From the NCBI RefSeq assembly GCF_001552175.1, contig NZ_BCQR01000044.1:1-64000 (forward strand): a stretch of DNA of 64,000 bases, given 5' to 3'. The notes under the pieces are model-generated. The model did no database searches and was not told the DNA's origin. It saw nothing but the letters and a program-made list of their open reading frames with translations. The translations under genes were made by a program, and so were the position numbers. Below are positions 50,994 to 58,561 of the stretch, one piece after another; the first letter of the stretch is position 1; each line of letters begins with the position of its first letter. The DNA is from Actinomadura kijaniata NBRC 14229. Lineage in GTDB: Bacteria; Actinomycetota; Actinomycetes; Streptosporangiales; Streptosporangiaceae.

Positions 50994-51200
50994 CACAGAA
51001 GCCGCGTGGTGGTGGGGTCGCGTGACGCCTGGCCCGCCACGTCTGGCCCGCCACGCTGGGTCCACGACGTTGGGCCCGCGTGGCGCTTGGTCCGCGTGGC
51101 GCTTGGTCCGCGTGGCGCTTGGTCCGCGTGGCGCTTGGTCCGCGTGGTGGTGGGGCCGCGTGGTGGTGGGGCCATGTGACGCCGGGCCTTGGTGACGGCG
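50926..51200. repeat. 16-bp minisatellite
   Basis: Roughly sixteen degenerate units. Four near-exact units GG(T/C)CCGCGTGGCGCTT run from 51073 to 51136, followed by GGTCCGCGTGGTGGTG-type units to about 51168 and weaker ones to 51200. Upstream units read GAGCCCGCGTGACACA. It overlaps the TetR 3' end. The rest of the gap to 51320 has only the ribosome site of the next gene. Confidence 0.8.
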
Positions 51201-51320
51201 GGGTCGGCTATTCATAAGGCTGGGTGATCGATTCTTCCGGGATCGGGCGTTGTTGGGGGAGGGGGTGCCCGGCAGAGTGGTCGTGTTCCTGAGAAACGGC
51301 TTTGAGCTGGGAGAACGACC

Positions 51321-52172
51321 ATGCGTGAGTTGACCATCGGCGGCGACCTGACGGTGCGGCGGATCGGGTACGGGGCCATGCGGCTGGCGGACGGGCCCGG
51401 GCGGCCCGCCGACCCGGCCGCGGCGCACATCTGGAAGCCGCCCGCCGACCGGGACGGCGCGGTCGCGCTGCTGCGGCACGCGGTCGAGGCCGGGGTCCAG
51501 CTGATCGACACCGCGGACGCCTACGCGCTGGGCGGCAACGAGGAGCTGATCGCCGAGGCGCTGCACCCCTACCGCGACGACGTCGTCATCGCCACCAAGG
51601 TCGGTGTGCTGCGGCCCTCGCCGACCGAGTGGGTGACCCACGGGCACCCCGCCTACCTGCGGCAGCAGGCCGAGCTGGGGTTGCGGCGGCTCAGGGTCGA
51701 GCGCATCGACCTGCTCCAGTTGCACCGCATCGACCCCGACTACCCGCTGGCCGACCAGGTGGGCGCCCTCCGGCAGATGCAGGAGGAGGGGAAGGTCCGC
51801 CACATCGGGCTGTCGGAGGTCACGGTCGAGCAGCTGAAGGAGGCCGCCGGGATCGCGCCCATCGCCAGCGTGCAGAACGTCTACAACCTCGCGGCCCGCC
51901 AGCACGAGGAGGTCGTGGACCACGCGGCGGCGGAGGGGATGGCGTTCCTGCCCTTCTTCCCGATCGCGATGGGGGCGCGGCTCGACGCGGCCGCGCGGGT
52001 CGCCGAGGAGGTCGGGGCCACGCCGTCCCAGGTCGCGCTGGCCTGGCTGCTGCGCCGCTCGCCCACCGTCCTGCCCATCCCGGGCACCACCTCGATCGCC
52101 CACCTGGACGAGAACCTCGCCGCGCTCGACATCGAGCTCACCGACGACCAGTTCGCCCGGCTGAACGCCTGA
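51321..52172 (+). CDS. Aldo/keto reductase
   Basis: 283 aa, (alpha/beta)8 NADPH-dependent carbonyl reductase. Catalytic Asp and Tyr in IDTADAYALGG, Lys in IATKVG, His in LLQLHRIDP; SEVTVEQL and PIPGTTSIAHLDENL bind NADPH. Closest in pattern to the actinobacterial AKR13-like group. GGGAGA precedes ATG 51321. Substrate unknown. Confidence 0.9.
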   Translation: MRELTIGGDLTVRRIGYGAMRLADGPGRPADPAAAHIWKPPADRDGAVALLRHAVEAGVQLIDTADAYALGGNEELIAEALHPYRDDVVIATKVGVLRPSPTEWVTHGHPAYLRQQAELGLRRLRVERIDLLQLHRIDPDYPLADQVGALRQMQEEGKVRHIGLSEVTVEQLKEAAGIAPIASVQNVYNLAARQHEEVVDHAAAEGMAFLPFFPIAMGARLDAAARVAEEVGATPSQVALAWLLRRSPTVLPIPGTTSIAHLDENLAALDIELTDDQFARLNA

Positions 52173-52183
52173 GACCCCGCCGG

Positions 52184-52205
52184 GGCCGGGGCGCGCGCCC
52201 CGGCC
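52184..52205. terminator. Hairpin terminator between AKR and LysR
   Basis: GGCCGGGGC / GCCCCGGCC, 9 bp with a GCGC loop, ending exactly at the base before the LysR stop codon. It would serve both convergent genes. Confidence 0.65.
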
Positions 52206-53114
52206 TCAGGAGTCGGCGGGGCCGCCGTTCTCGCGCACCACCCCGCACGTCGCCCGCAGGAACGCGCGGTGCTTCTCGGTCTCGCCCGCCGCCCGCCACA
52301 CCAGCGCGACCTCCGTCGGCGGCGCGTCCTCCAGCGGCACGAACGCCACGTCCGGCCGCGCGTAGAAGCAGCACACCGACGCCGCCACCGGCGACACGCC
52401 CTGCCCCGCGGCGATCAGCGTCATCATCTCCTGGAACGTCCCCACCGACTGGCCCCGCCGGATCTCCCGCCCACCGGGCGTCCGGCGGGGCGTCTGCGCG
52501 TCCCACCAGTACTCCGGCGCGGACCCCGTCAGGCCGAACGTCCGCTCCTCGGCCAGCTCCTCCAGCCGCACCGCCGGGCGCCGCGCGAGCCGGTGCCCCG
52601 CCGGAACGGCCAGCACCTGCCGCTCCGACAGCACGATCGGCCCCACCTTCAGGTCCGGTTCCTCCACCGGCAGCCGCGTCAGCAGCATGTCCACCTCGTC
52701 GTCGCGCAGCGGCCCCAGCGGGTCGGCCGGGTGCACCTCGCGCATCCGGATCTCCACGTCCGGATGCGCGGCGCCGAACGCCGTCAGGATGCGCGGCGTC
52801 AGCTTGCCCGTCGCCGATCCCAGGAAACCGAGCCGCAGCACGCCCTCCACGCCCCGCGCCGCCGCCGTCACCTCCGCGACGACCGACTGGAGCTGGGCGT
52901 AGACCGGTGCGAGCCCCTCGTGCAGGCGGCGGCCGAGGGGCGTCGGCGCGACCCGGCGGCTGGTCCGGTCGAACAGCGGCGCGCCGATCCTGCGCTCCAG
53001 CTGCTTGATGGTCTGGCTGACCCGCGCCTGCGACAGGTGGAGACGCTCGGCGGTCCGCCCGAAATGCAGTTCCTCCGCCAGTGTCAGGAACGTCTCGATC
53101 TCGTGCTTGTCCAC
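52206..53114 (-). CDS. LysR-family regulator
   Basis: 302 aa. HTH: LHFGRTAERLHLSQARVSQTI (about 17-37), then LFDRTSRRVAPTPLG. The effector domain starts near 90 (LRLGFLGSATGKLTPRIL). GTG 53114 has GGAGG 5 nt upstream, better than GTG 53120. Divergent from the F420-type nitroreductase gene, its probable target. Confidence 0.87.
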   Translation of the reverse strand: MDKHEIETFLTLAEELHFGRTAERLHLSQARVSQTIKQLERRIGAPLFDRTSRRVAPTPLGRRLHEGLAPVYAQLQSVVAEVTAAARGVEGVLRLGFLGSATGKLTPRILTAFGAAHPDVEIRMREVHPADPLGPLRDDEVDMLLTRLPVEEPDLKVGPIVLSERQVLAVPAGHRLARRPAVRLEELAEERTFGLTGSAPEYWWDAQTPRRTPGGREIRRGQSVGTFQEMMTLIAAGQGVSPVAASVCCFYARPDVAFVPLEDAPPTEVALVWRAAGETEKHRAFLRATCGVVRENGGPADS

Positions 53115-53225
53115 CCTCACCTCCGCCGATAAGCCCAAGTGATCGATCCTTCCACAATCTCCCGTTGTCGCGTCCCCGGCCTCCACCGAGAGTGGGACCT
53201 GTCCGAAACGAGTCGAGGAGGACCG

Positions 53226-53636
53226 ATGTCCAACCCGTTCAACCTCAGGGTCATCGAGGAATTCCGCGCCAACGGCGGCCGCGTCGGCGGCCCCTTCGAA
53301 GGGGTCCCCCTGCTGCTGCTCACCACCATCGGCGCGCGTACCGGCAAGGAACGCACCACCCCGCTCGTCGCGCTGCCCGACGGCGACCGCCTGGTCGTGT
53401 TCGCCTCCAACGGCGGCGCGCCCACCGCCCCCGCCTGGTTCCACAACCTCATGAAGAACCCGAAGGCGACCGTCGAGTTCGGCGCGGAGCGTCACCGGGC
53501 CAAGGCGACCCTGGTGGACGAGTCCGAACACGACGCCCTGTGGGAACGCCAGATCGCGCAGGACCCCAACTTCGCCCGGTTCCGCTCCCGTACCGACCGC
53601 ACGATCCCGGTGGTCGCCCTCACCGAAATCGGTTGA
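53226..53636 (+). CDS. Deazaflavin (F420)-dependent nitroreductase family protein
   Basis: 136 aa, DDN-like split beta-barrel. GPFEGVPLLLLTTIGARTGKERTTPL and WFHNLMKNPKATVEFG (residues about 76-91) are the family hallmarks for F420H2 binding; the latter includes the conserved NPxxxVE. It reduces quinones or nitro compounds. GAGGAGG precedes ATG 53226. Implies that the host makes F420. Confidence 0.9.
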   Translation: MSNPFNLRVIEEFRANGGRVGGPFEGVPLLLLTTIGARTGKERTTPLVALPDGDRLVVFASNGGAPTAPAWFHNLMKNPKATVEFGAERHRAKATLVDESEHDALWERQIAQDPNFARFRSRTDRTIPVVALTEIG

Positions 53637-53667
53637 TCATCGCGGGGAGGCGTCGCACACCGCCGCC

Positions 53668-53940
53668 GTGTACTCCGATGCCGACGCCGTCGCCCTCTAC
53701 CCCTGGGACCCCGCGTCCGTGCCGGGCGGCCGCTTGTCCCACGACCTGGTCATGGGCGCGGACGCGGTCCTGGACGTCGGCTGCGGCACCGGCATGGCGC
53801 TCGCCCACGCCCGCGCGAGCGGGCACGGCGGCCGCCTCGTCGGGGCGGGCTTCGCGGTGGAGGAGCGGTACGGCGGCTGGGACCGCACCCCGGTCACGGG
53901 TCGCAGTCGTGAGATCGTGACCGTCGCCGTCAGGGGCTGA
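53668..53940 (+). pseudogene. Internally deleted SAM-dependent methyltransferase
   Basis: A 90-codon ORF from GTG 53668. The N-terminal YSDADAVALYPWDP and motif I VLDVGCGTGMALAHA are those of ~240-aa class I methyltransferases of actinobacteria. After GHGGRLVG it jumps straight to GFAVEERYGGWDRTPVTGRSREIV, which resembles the C-terminus of the same family. About 150 central residues, including the rest of the SAM and substrate sites, are missing. It is most likely an inactive deletion remnant. Confidence 0.72.
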
Positions 53941-53942
53941 GC

Positions 53943-54392
53943 TCAGCGGGCCAGCAGGGTTCCGATGATCTCGGCCATGTGGGGCGGGTCCAGTTCCTCC
54001 AGCGTGGCCAGCTCGTCCAGCGAGAACCAGCCGTGCCCCACGTAGGTCTCGTGCTCCTCCGCCGTGAACCCCGCCGGGTCCACCTCCGGCGTCCCGGCGA
54101 ACCGTGCCAGGAAGAACGGCTCGGTCTTCACGTACCGCCGCCCCATCCACGTGAAGTCGCGTTCGACCGGGACCGAGACGTCCCGCACGGCCGACCCCGG
54201 CAGCCCCGTCTCCTCGGTCAGCTCCCGCCGCGCCGCCTCCAGCGCCGACTCCCCGGCGTCCACGCCCCCGCCCGGCGGCTCCCAGAACACCCGCCCGTGC
54301 ACCGGGTCGCGCCAGTTCATCAGCAGGACGCGCGCCGCCCCGTCCAGGCACACGATCCGCACCGCCGGACGATCGCTCTCCGCTTCGGTCAC
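53943..54392 (-). CDS. Nudix hydrolase
   Basis: 149 aa. The Nudix box GGGVDAGESALEAARRELTEETGL (positions about 39-62, G-x5-E-x7-REL-x2-EE-x-G) is intact. The substrate is an NDP-X compound of unknown type; EPPGGGVDAG and WFSLDEL are general. GTG 54392 has GGGGAGGGG upstream. It ends 2 nt from the methyltransferase remnant. Confidence 0.88.
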   Translation of the reverse strand: MTEAESDRPAVRIVCLDGAARVLLMNWRDPVHGRVFWEPPGGGVDAGESALEAARRELTEETGLPGSAVRDVSVPVERDFTWMGRRYVKTEPFFLARFAGTPEVDPAGFTAEEHETYVGHGWFSLDELATLEELDPPHMAEIIGTLLAR

Positions 54393-54408
54393 CGGGTCCC
54401 CTCCCCGT

Positions 54409-55050
54409 TCAGTGCCAGCGCTTCATCGCACCGTCCATGATGGCGTCGGCGGCGTCGCTGATGTGCTGGCCGACCATCTCCAGCCGCCGCACCAGCTCGC
54501 GTTCCTTCATCGTCTCGGTGGTCATCTCGCCGTCCAGCACGCGCGCCACCTCGTACTGGTACAGCCGCCGGACCGCGCCCCCGGCCTTGCGGGCCTCCAG
54601 CGCGCTCTGCGCCGCCTGCGACGGCTTCTCCACCAGCGCCGTCGCCGCCGCCTCCAGCGCCGCCACCCCCGCCTGCACCTCGGCCAGCATCGGCGTCAGC
54701 CGCGACTGGTCGGGCAGCTCGTACAGGTGCGACTCGCGCACGAAGTCGCGCAGCGTGTCCAGCACGTCGTCGATCGACCGCGACAGCCGGAACAGGTCCT
54801 CCCGGTCGATCGGCGTCACCAGCGCCTCCGACAGGCGTTCCACGAACGCGCCCCGGTGCGTGTCCCCGCGGTGCTCGATCCGGCGCATCCGGTCGCGGGC
54901 CTCGCCCCGGGGGACCTCGCCCTCCACCATCGCGGCGGCGACCTCCGCGCCCTCCTCGGCCGTCCGCAGCTGGTCGAGCAGCGCGTCCTCCAGGCCGGTG
55001 TCCATCCGTCCGTTGACCAGTCCCAGGTAACGGCGCAGCAAGCCCTTCAT
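54409..55050 (-). CDS. DUF47 PhoU-like protein
   Basis: 213-aa all-helical protein of the DUF47/PhoU-like family, companion of Pit transporters. RDRMRRIEHRGDTHRGAFVERL, DREDLFRLSRSIDDVLD and MTTETMKERELVRRLEMVGQHISDAADAI (about 175-203) contain the E/D-rich metal-binding motifs. It probably modulates the phosphate transporter encoded just upstream, whose stop overlaps its ATG (ATGA). Confidence 0.9.
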   Translation of the reverse strand: MKGLLRRYLGLVNGRMDTGLEDALLDQLRTAEEGAEVAAAMVEGEVPRGEARDRMRRIEHRGDTHRGAFVERLSEALVTPIDREDLFRLSRSIDDVLDTLRDFVRESHLYELPDQSRLTPMLAEVQAGVAALEAAATALVEKPSQAAQSALEARKAGGAVRRLYQYEVARVLDGEMTTETMKERELVRRLEMVGQHISDAADAIMDGAMKRWH

Positions 55051-56045
55051 TCCACCACCAGCGCTCCCATCGCGGCGATCACGACACTGCCGGGCAGGGT
55101 GAGCACCCAGGCCATGGCCAGGCGCATCGCCGCCTCCCAGCGCACCCGGCCGGCTCCCGACACGACCCCCGCGCCGATCAGGCCCCCGGCGACGGACTGG
55201 GTCATGCTCACCGGTACCCCGAGGGCCGACGAGCAGAGCACGGCAGCGGATGCGGACATCTCAGAACTGACCGAATGGACGGGCCTTACCGCCAGCAGCT
55301 GGCCGCCGAGCGTCCGGCCCGCGCGCGGCAGCCCGTACACCGCGCCCGCCGCGAACAGCGCGCCCGCCAGCGCCAGCGCCCACCACGGCAGGGCCCCGGC
55401 CGTGACGCCCAGCGCGATGGCCAGCACGGCGAGCATCTTCTGCGCGTCGTTGGCCGCGTACGCCGCGCACAGGACCGCGAACCCCACCAGGTGGACGCGG
55501 GACAGCGGCCCGCCCGGCGGCACCCGCCACAGCAGCCGCACCACCCCCAGCGCCAGGGCCCAGCCCGCCAGCGGGGCCGCCGCCCCGAGCGCCAGCACGA
55601 GGGCCACGCGCTCGCCCGACACCGGCAGCCCGGCGCCCAGCCCCGCCCCGGTGAGCCCGCCGACGGTCGCCAGCGTCAGGCTCGTCGGCCGCCCCCGCCA
55701 GGTGAGCGTCAGCGTCACCGCCAGCGCCGTCAGCACCCCCACCAGCACGGCCGCCGTCGCGTCCTCGGGGTCCTCGCCGGAGCCGAACCCCACCAGCCCC
55801 GCCGCGAACGTCTCGGCGACCCCGGTCCCGAACACGACCGGGACGACAACGACCGCCGCCGTCAGCATCGCCAGCGCGGCCCTGATCCGGGGCACCGGCA
55901 GTTTGAGCCCGAGGGCGAGCAGCGCGCCCCCGTCATTGGCTCCGCTGACCAGGCAGAACAGCACCGCGGCGGCGACCAGTGCGGCGTCCGTGGCGACCTC
56001 CGAGCGTAACGCCGAATGAACGGCACGAAACGGGATGATGCCCAA
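55047..56045 (-). CDS. pit: PiT-family inorganic phosphate transporter
   Basis: 332 aa, about nine or ten membrane helices. The duplicated PiT signature appears as FCLVSGANDGGALLALGL and AAYAANDAQKMLAV. It imports phosphate with H+ or Na+. The second half has SVSSEMSASAAVLCSSALGVPVSMTQSVAGG, with the usual ST-rich loop. The start is probably TTG 56045, with AAGGTGG 7 nt upstream and TATAGA (56064-56059) as -10; no ATG/GTG fits. Confidence 0.87.
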   Translation of the reverse strand: MGIIPFRAVHSALRSEVATDAALVAAAVLFCLVSGANDGGALLALGLKLPVPRIRAALAMLTAAVVVVPVVFGTGVAETFAAGLVGFGSGEDPEDATAAVLVGVLTALAVTLTLTWRGRPTSLTLATVGGLTGAGLGAGLPVSGERVALVLALGAAAPLAGWALALGVVRLLWRVPPGGPLSRVHLVGFAVLCAAYAANDAQKMLAVLAIALGVTAGALPWWALALAGALFAAGAVYGLPRAGRTLGGQLLAVRPVHSVSSEMSASAAVLCSSALGVPVSMTQSVAGGLIGAGVVSGAGRVRWEAAMRLAMAWVLTLPGSVVIAAMGALVVE

Positions 56046-56174
56046 TCAGATGCCACCTTCTATACCAATTAGGGCAATGCTCAAACGGCCGCGCCCGCGC
56101 GGGCGGGCGGGGCCGGGGGCCGCCCGTCCCGGCAGCGTGAGCAGGGCGTTCGGCGTAAGCTCGTAGCCCTCACC

Positions 56175-56339
56175 CTGAACGGACCGGGCGTCCGGAGCGA
56201 GGACGCCATCCGGCGGGCCTCCCTGACCGACGCCGAGCACGAGGCCGAGCACGAGGCCGAGGCGGCCGGGGAACGCCGCGACGCGACCGTCCGCCTCAGG
56301 GCCCCGTACGACCCCACCGCAGCGAAAGTGACATCGTGA
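56175..56339 (+). CDS. Possible small ORF or gene remnant upstream of purU
   Basis: In-frame stretch whose codons carry G/C at almost every third position from about 56148 to the TGA at 56337-56339. That stop overlaps the purU GTG as GTGA, the usual sign of coupled genes. It encodes an acidic helical segment with a DAEHEAEHEAEAAGE repeat. No ATG or GTG occurs in the frame back to the stop at 56070; CTG 56175 is the only candidate start. It could be a real short gene with a rare start, or a decayed gene. Confidence 0.3.
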   Translation: MNGPGVRSEDAIRRASLTDAEHEAEHEAEAAGERRDATVRLRAPYDPTAAKVTS

Positions 56340-57199
56340 CCGACACCGACCACCGCGAGTACGTGTTGACGCTCTCCTGCCCGGACCGCCCCGGCATCGT
56401 GGCGGCCGTGTCCGGGCTGCTGGCCGAGCGGGACTGCAACATCCTGGAGAGCCAGCAGTTCGGCGACGGCGAGAGCGGGACGTTCTTCATGCGGGTGCAG
56501 TTCGCGGCGCCGCCCGCCACCGACCCCGACGAGCTGCGCGGCGCGTTCGCGGCGGTCGGGAACGACCTGGCGCTGGACTGGCGGCTGCACGACACCGCCG
56601 ACAAGCAGCGGGTGCTGATCCTCGTGTCGAAGTTCGGGCACTGCCTGAACGACCTGCTGTACCGGCGGCAGTCGGGCCTGCTGGACATCGACATCGTCGC
56701 GGTGGCCTCCAACCACCCCGACATGCGGCCGCTCACCCAGTCCTACGGCATCGACTACCACCACCTGCCGATCGGCCCCGGCGGCCGGGCCGCCCAGGAG
56801 GCGGAGATCCTGACGCTGGTGGAGCACTACAAGGCCGACCTGGTGGTGCTGGCCCGGTACATGCAGATCCTGTCGGACGACTTCTGCGCCAAGCTCCCCG
56901 GCCGGATCATCAACATCCACCACTCGTTCCTGCCGAGCTTCAAGGGCGCCAAGCCCTACCACCAGGCGCACGCGCGCGGCGTGAAGCTGATCGGCGCGAC
57001 CGCCCACTACGTCACCGCCGACCTGGACGAGGGGCCGATCATCGAGCAGGAGGTCGCGCGCGTCGACCACTCGCACGGCCCCGAGGACCTGATGGCGTTC
57101 GGCCGGGACATGGAGTGCCTGGCGCTGGCGCGGGCGGTGCGCTGGCACGCCGAGCACCGCGTGATCCTGAACCGGGACCGCACGGTCGTCTTCAGCTGA
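56336..57199 (+). CDS. purU: Formyltetrahydrofolate deformylase
   Basis: Hydrolyses 10-formyl-THF to formate and THF, balancing one-carbon pools (287 aa). N-terminal ACT domain (VLTLSCPDRPGIVAAVSGLL), then the formyltransferase domain with Asn193, His195 (IINIHHSFLPSFKGA) and Asp231 (TADLDEGPII). GTG 56336 has only a weak ribosome site and overlaps an upstream in-frame stop. No glycine riboswitch or other regulator is recognised. Confidence 0.93.
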   Translation: MTDTDHREYVLTLSCPDRPGIVAAVSGLLAERDCNILESQQFGDGESGTFFMRVQFAAPPATDPDELRGAFAAVGNDLALDWRLHDTADKQRVLILVSKFGHCLNDLLYRRQSGLLDIDIVAVASNHPDMRPLTQSYGIDYHHLPIGPGGRAAQEAEILTLVEHYKADLVVLARYMQILSDDFCAKLPGRIINIHHSFLPSFKGAKPYHQAHARGVKLIGATAHYVTADLDEGPIIEQEVARVDHSHGPEDLMAFGRDMECLALARAVRWHAEHRVILNRDRTVVFS

Positions 57200-57292
57200 T
57201 TTCCGGCCCGACCTGCGGGAACTTGAAGGGGTCATGACCGCCGGATGGGTAACGGGCCGCCCGGCGCGCCCGTTGTCCAAGCGGGGGTGGTG

Positions 57293-57952
57293 ATGATCGA
57301 CACACTGGTCACGCGGCGGTCCGTCGGCACGGCCGGGACGACCGCCACGACGGGCAGGGCCGAGGCGAGGGAGCTGCGGCGGGCACGGCGGCGGGCCCGG
57401 CGCGGGGCGGCCGAGGAGTTCCGGTCGTCGCGCGCGGCGGTCGGCATCCCGACCGCGCTGGCCGTGACGGTGACGGGCGGCGCCGGCGCGGTGGAGGTCC
57501 TGTCCCGCCTGATCGGGCACCCGGCCGGGCTCGTCCCGGTCGAACGCCTGTCGGCCGTGCTGCGGCAGACGCCCTGGGGCGACCCGCGCGCGCTGGCGGT
57601 CGCGGGCGCGCTGGCGGCGCTCGGGCTGGCGCTGCTCGCGGCGGCCCTGCCGGGGCGTCCCCGGGTGGTCGTGATGGACGGCGCGGACCCGTCGCTGGCC
57701 GCCGGGATCGCCCGCGCCGACCTGCGGCGCGCGCTGGTCCGGGCGGCGCTGGAGGTGCCGGGCGTCGCGCGCGCCGGGGTGCGGCTGCGCGGCCCGTTCC
57801 GCCGCCGGGTCACCGTGCGCGCCACGTCCCGCTACCGCAACCCCGGCAACCTCGCCGAACTGGTCCGCATCGCCGTCGCGTGCCGGCTGGACCACCTGGA
57901 CCTGGCCCGCCCGGCGGCGGTCGGGGTCCGGCTGCGCCGGCGGAGGGACTGA
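57293..57952 (+). CDS. DUF6286-like membrane protein of the Asp23 system
   Basis: 219 aa. A basic N-terminal region is followed by two membrane helices (about 50-68 and 101-121) and a cytoplasmic domain with ARADLRRALVRAALEVPGVARAGVRLRGP (around 142-170), like the AmaP/Asp23 fold. Such proteins accompany Asp23/Gls24 proteins in actinobacteria. ATG 57293 follows GGGGGTGG; ATG 57245 is a longer option. It is 1 nt from the AmaP-like gene. Confidence 0.65.
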   Translation: MIDTLVTRRSVGTAGTTATTGRAEARELRRARRRARRGAAEEFRSSRAAVGIPTALAVTVTGGAGAVEVLSRLIGHPAGLVPVERLSAVLRQTPWGDPRALAVAGALAALGLALLAAALPGRPRVVVMDGADPSLAAGIARADLRRALVRAALEVPGVARAGVRLRGPFRRRVTVRATSRYRNPGNLAELVRIAVACRLDHLDLARPAAVGVRLRRRRD

Positions 57953-57953
57953 C

Positions 57954-58484
57954 ATGCGGCCGGTGATCGGGATGGTCGGGGCGGCGCTGCTGGGCCTCGG
58001 CGGCGCCGGGCTGGGCCTGGGGCTGGCGGACGGGACCGCCCGCGAGGCGGTGCTGCGCCCGGAGGCGTTCCGCCACGTGGTGACGCACGAGTGGTTCTGG
58101 CCGGTGGTGGCCGGGGCCTGCGAGACCGCCGGGCTGCTGGGGGCGATCTGGCTGGCCGGGCAGTGCCGCGACGCCCTGGGGCGCCGCCGCGCGCTGATGG
58201 GCGGCCGGGCCCGGAGGCTGGCCCGCGCCTGCGGCCGGGACCTGCGGCGCGAGACGCTGGAACTGCCGGGCGTCGCCGCCGCGCACGTGCGGCTCACCGG
58301 GACGAGGTCCCGCCCCCGGCTGCGGATGACCGTCCTGTGCGCGCCCGACACGCGCGTGAACGCGCTGCGCGCGGCCCTGGTGGAGGGTCCGTTGGAGCGG
58401 CGCCGCGCCGAGCTGGCGCTGCCGGGGCTGGTGACGGTGCTGACGTTCCGCTTCACCGACCCGCCGCCCCGCCCGCGCGGCTGA
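57954..58484 (+). CDS. amaP: AmaP-like alkaline-shock membrane anchor
   Basis: 176 aa with two membrane helices (about 3-24 and 43-63), the plan of AmaP, which anchors Asp23 to the membrane. The cytoplasmic part CGRDLRRETLELPGVAAAHVRLTG matches the DUF6286 neighbour. GGAGGG precedes ATG 57954. Normally it is beside Asp23 genes; here the Asp23 genes are 4 kb downstream. The name is by architecture, not by close identity. Confidence 0.62.
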   Translation: MRPVIGMVGAALLGLGGAGLGLGLADGTAREAVLRPEAFRHVVTHEWFWPVVAGACETAGLLGAIWLAGQCRDALGRRRALMGGRARRLARACGRDLRRETLELPGVAAAHVRLTGTRSRPRLRMTVLCAPDTRVNALRAALVEGPLERRRAELALPGLVTVLTFRFTDPPPRPRG

Positions 58485-58500
58485 CCGGAGTGCGCGAAGG

Positions 58501-58539
58501 CGCGGCGTGCCGCCCGGCGGGGTCGGGCGGCACGCCGCG
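58501..58539. terminator. Bidirectional hairpin terminator
   Basis: A perfect 15-bp stem CGCGGCGTGCCGCCC / GGGCGGCACGCCGCG with a 9-nt loop between the convergent amaP-like and dctA genes. Confidence 0.75.
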
Positions 58540-58561
58540 GTCCGGTGCGGGGAACGGCGGG

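Noticed and set aside
50926-51200. CRISPR-like array of short repeats
   Set aside because: Units are contiguous 16-mers without unique spacers, degenerate, and no cas genes are nearby; it is a minisatellite.
56046-56252. Minus-strand 68-codon ORF upstream of purU
   Set aside because: Codon bias favours the plus frame ending at 56339, and the ORF would overlap the pit promoter.
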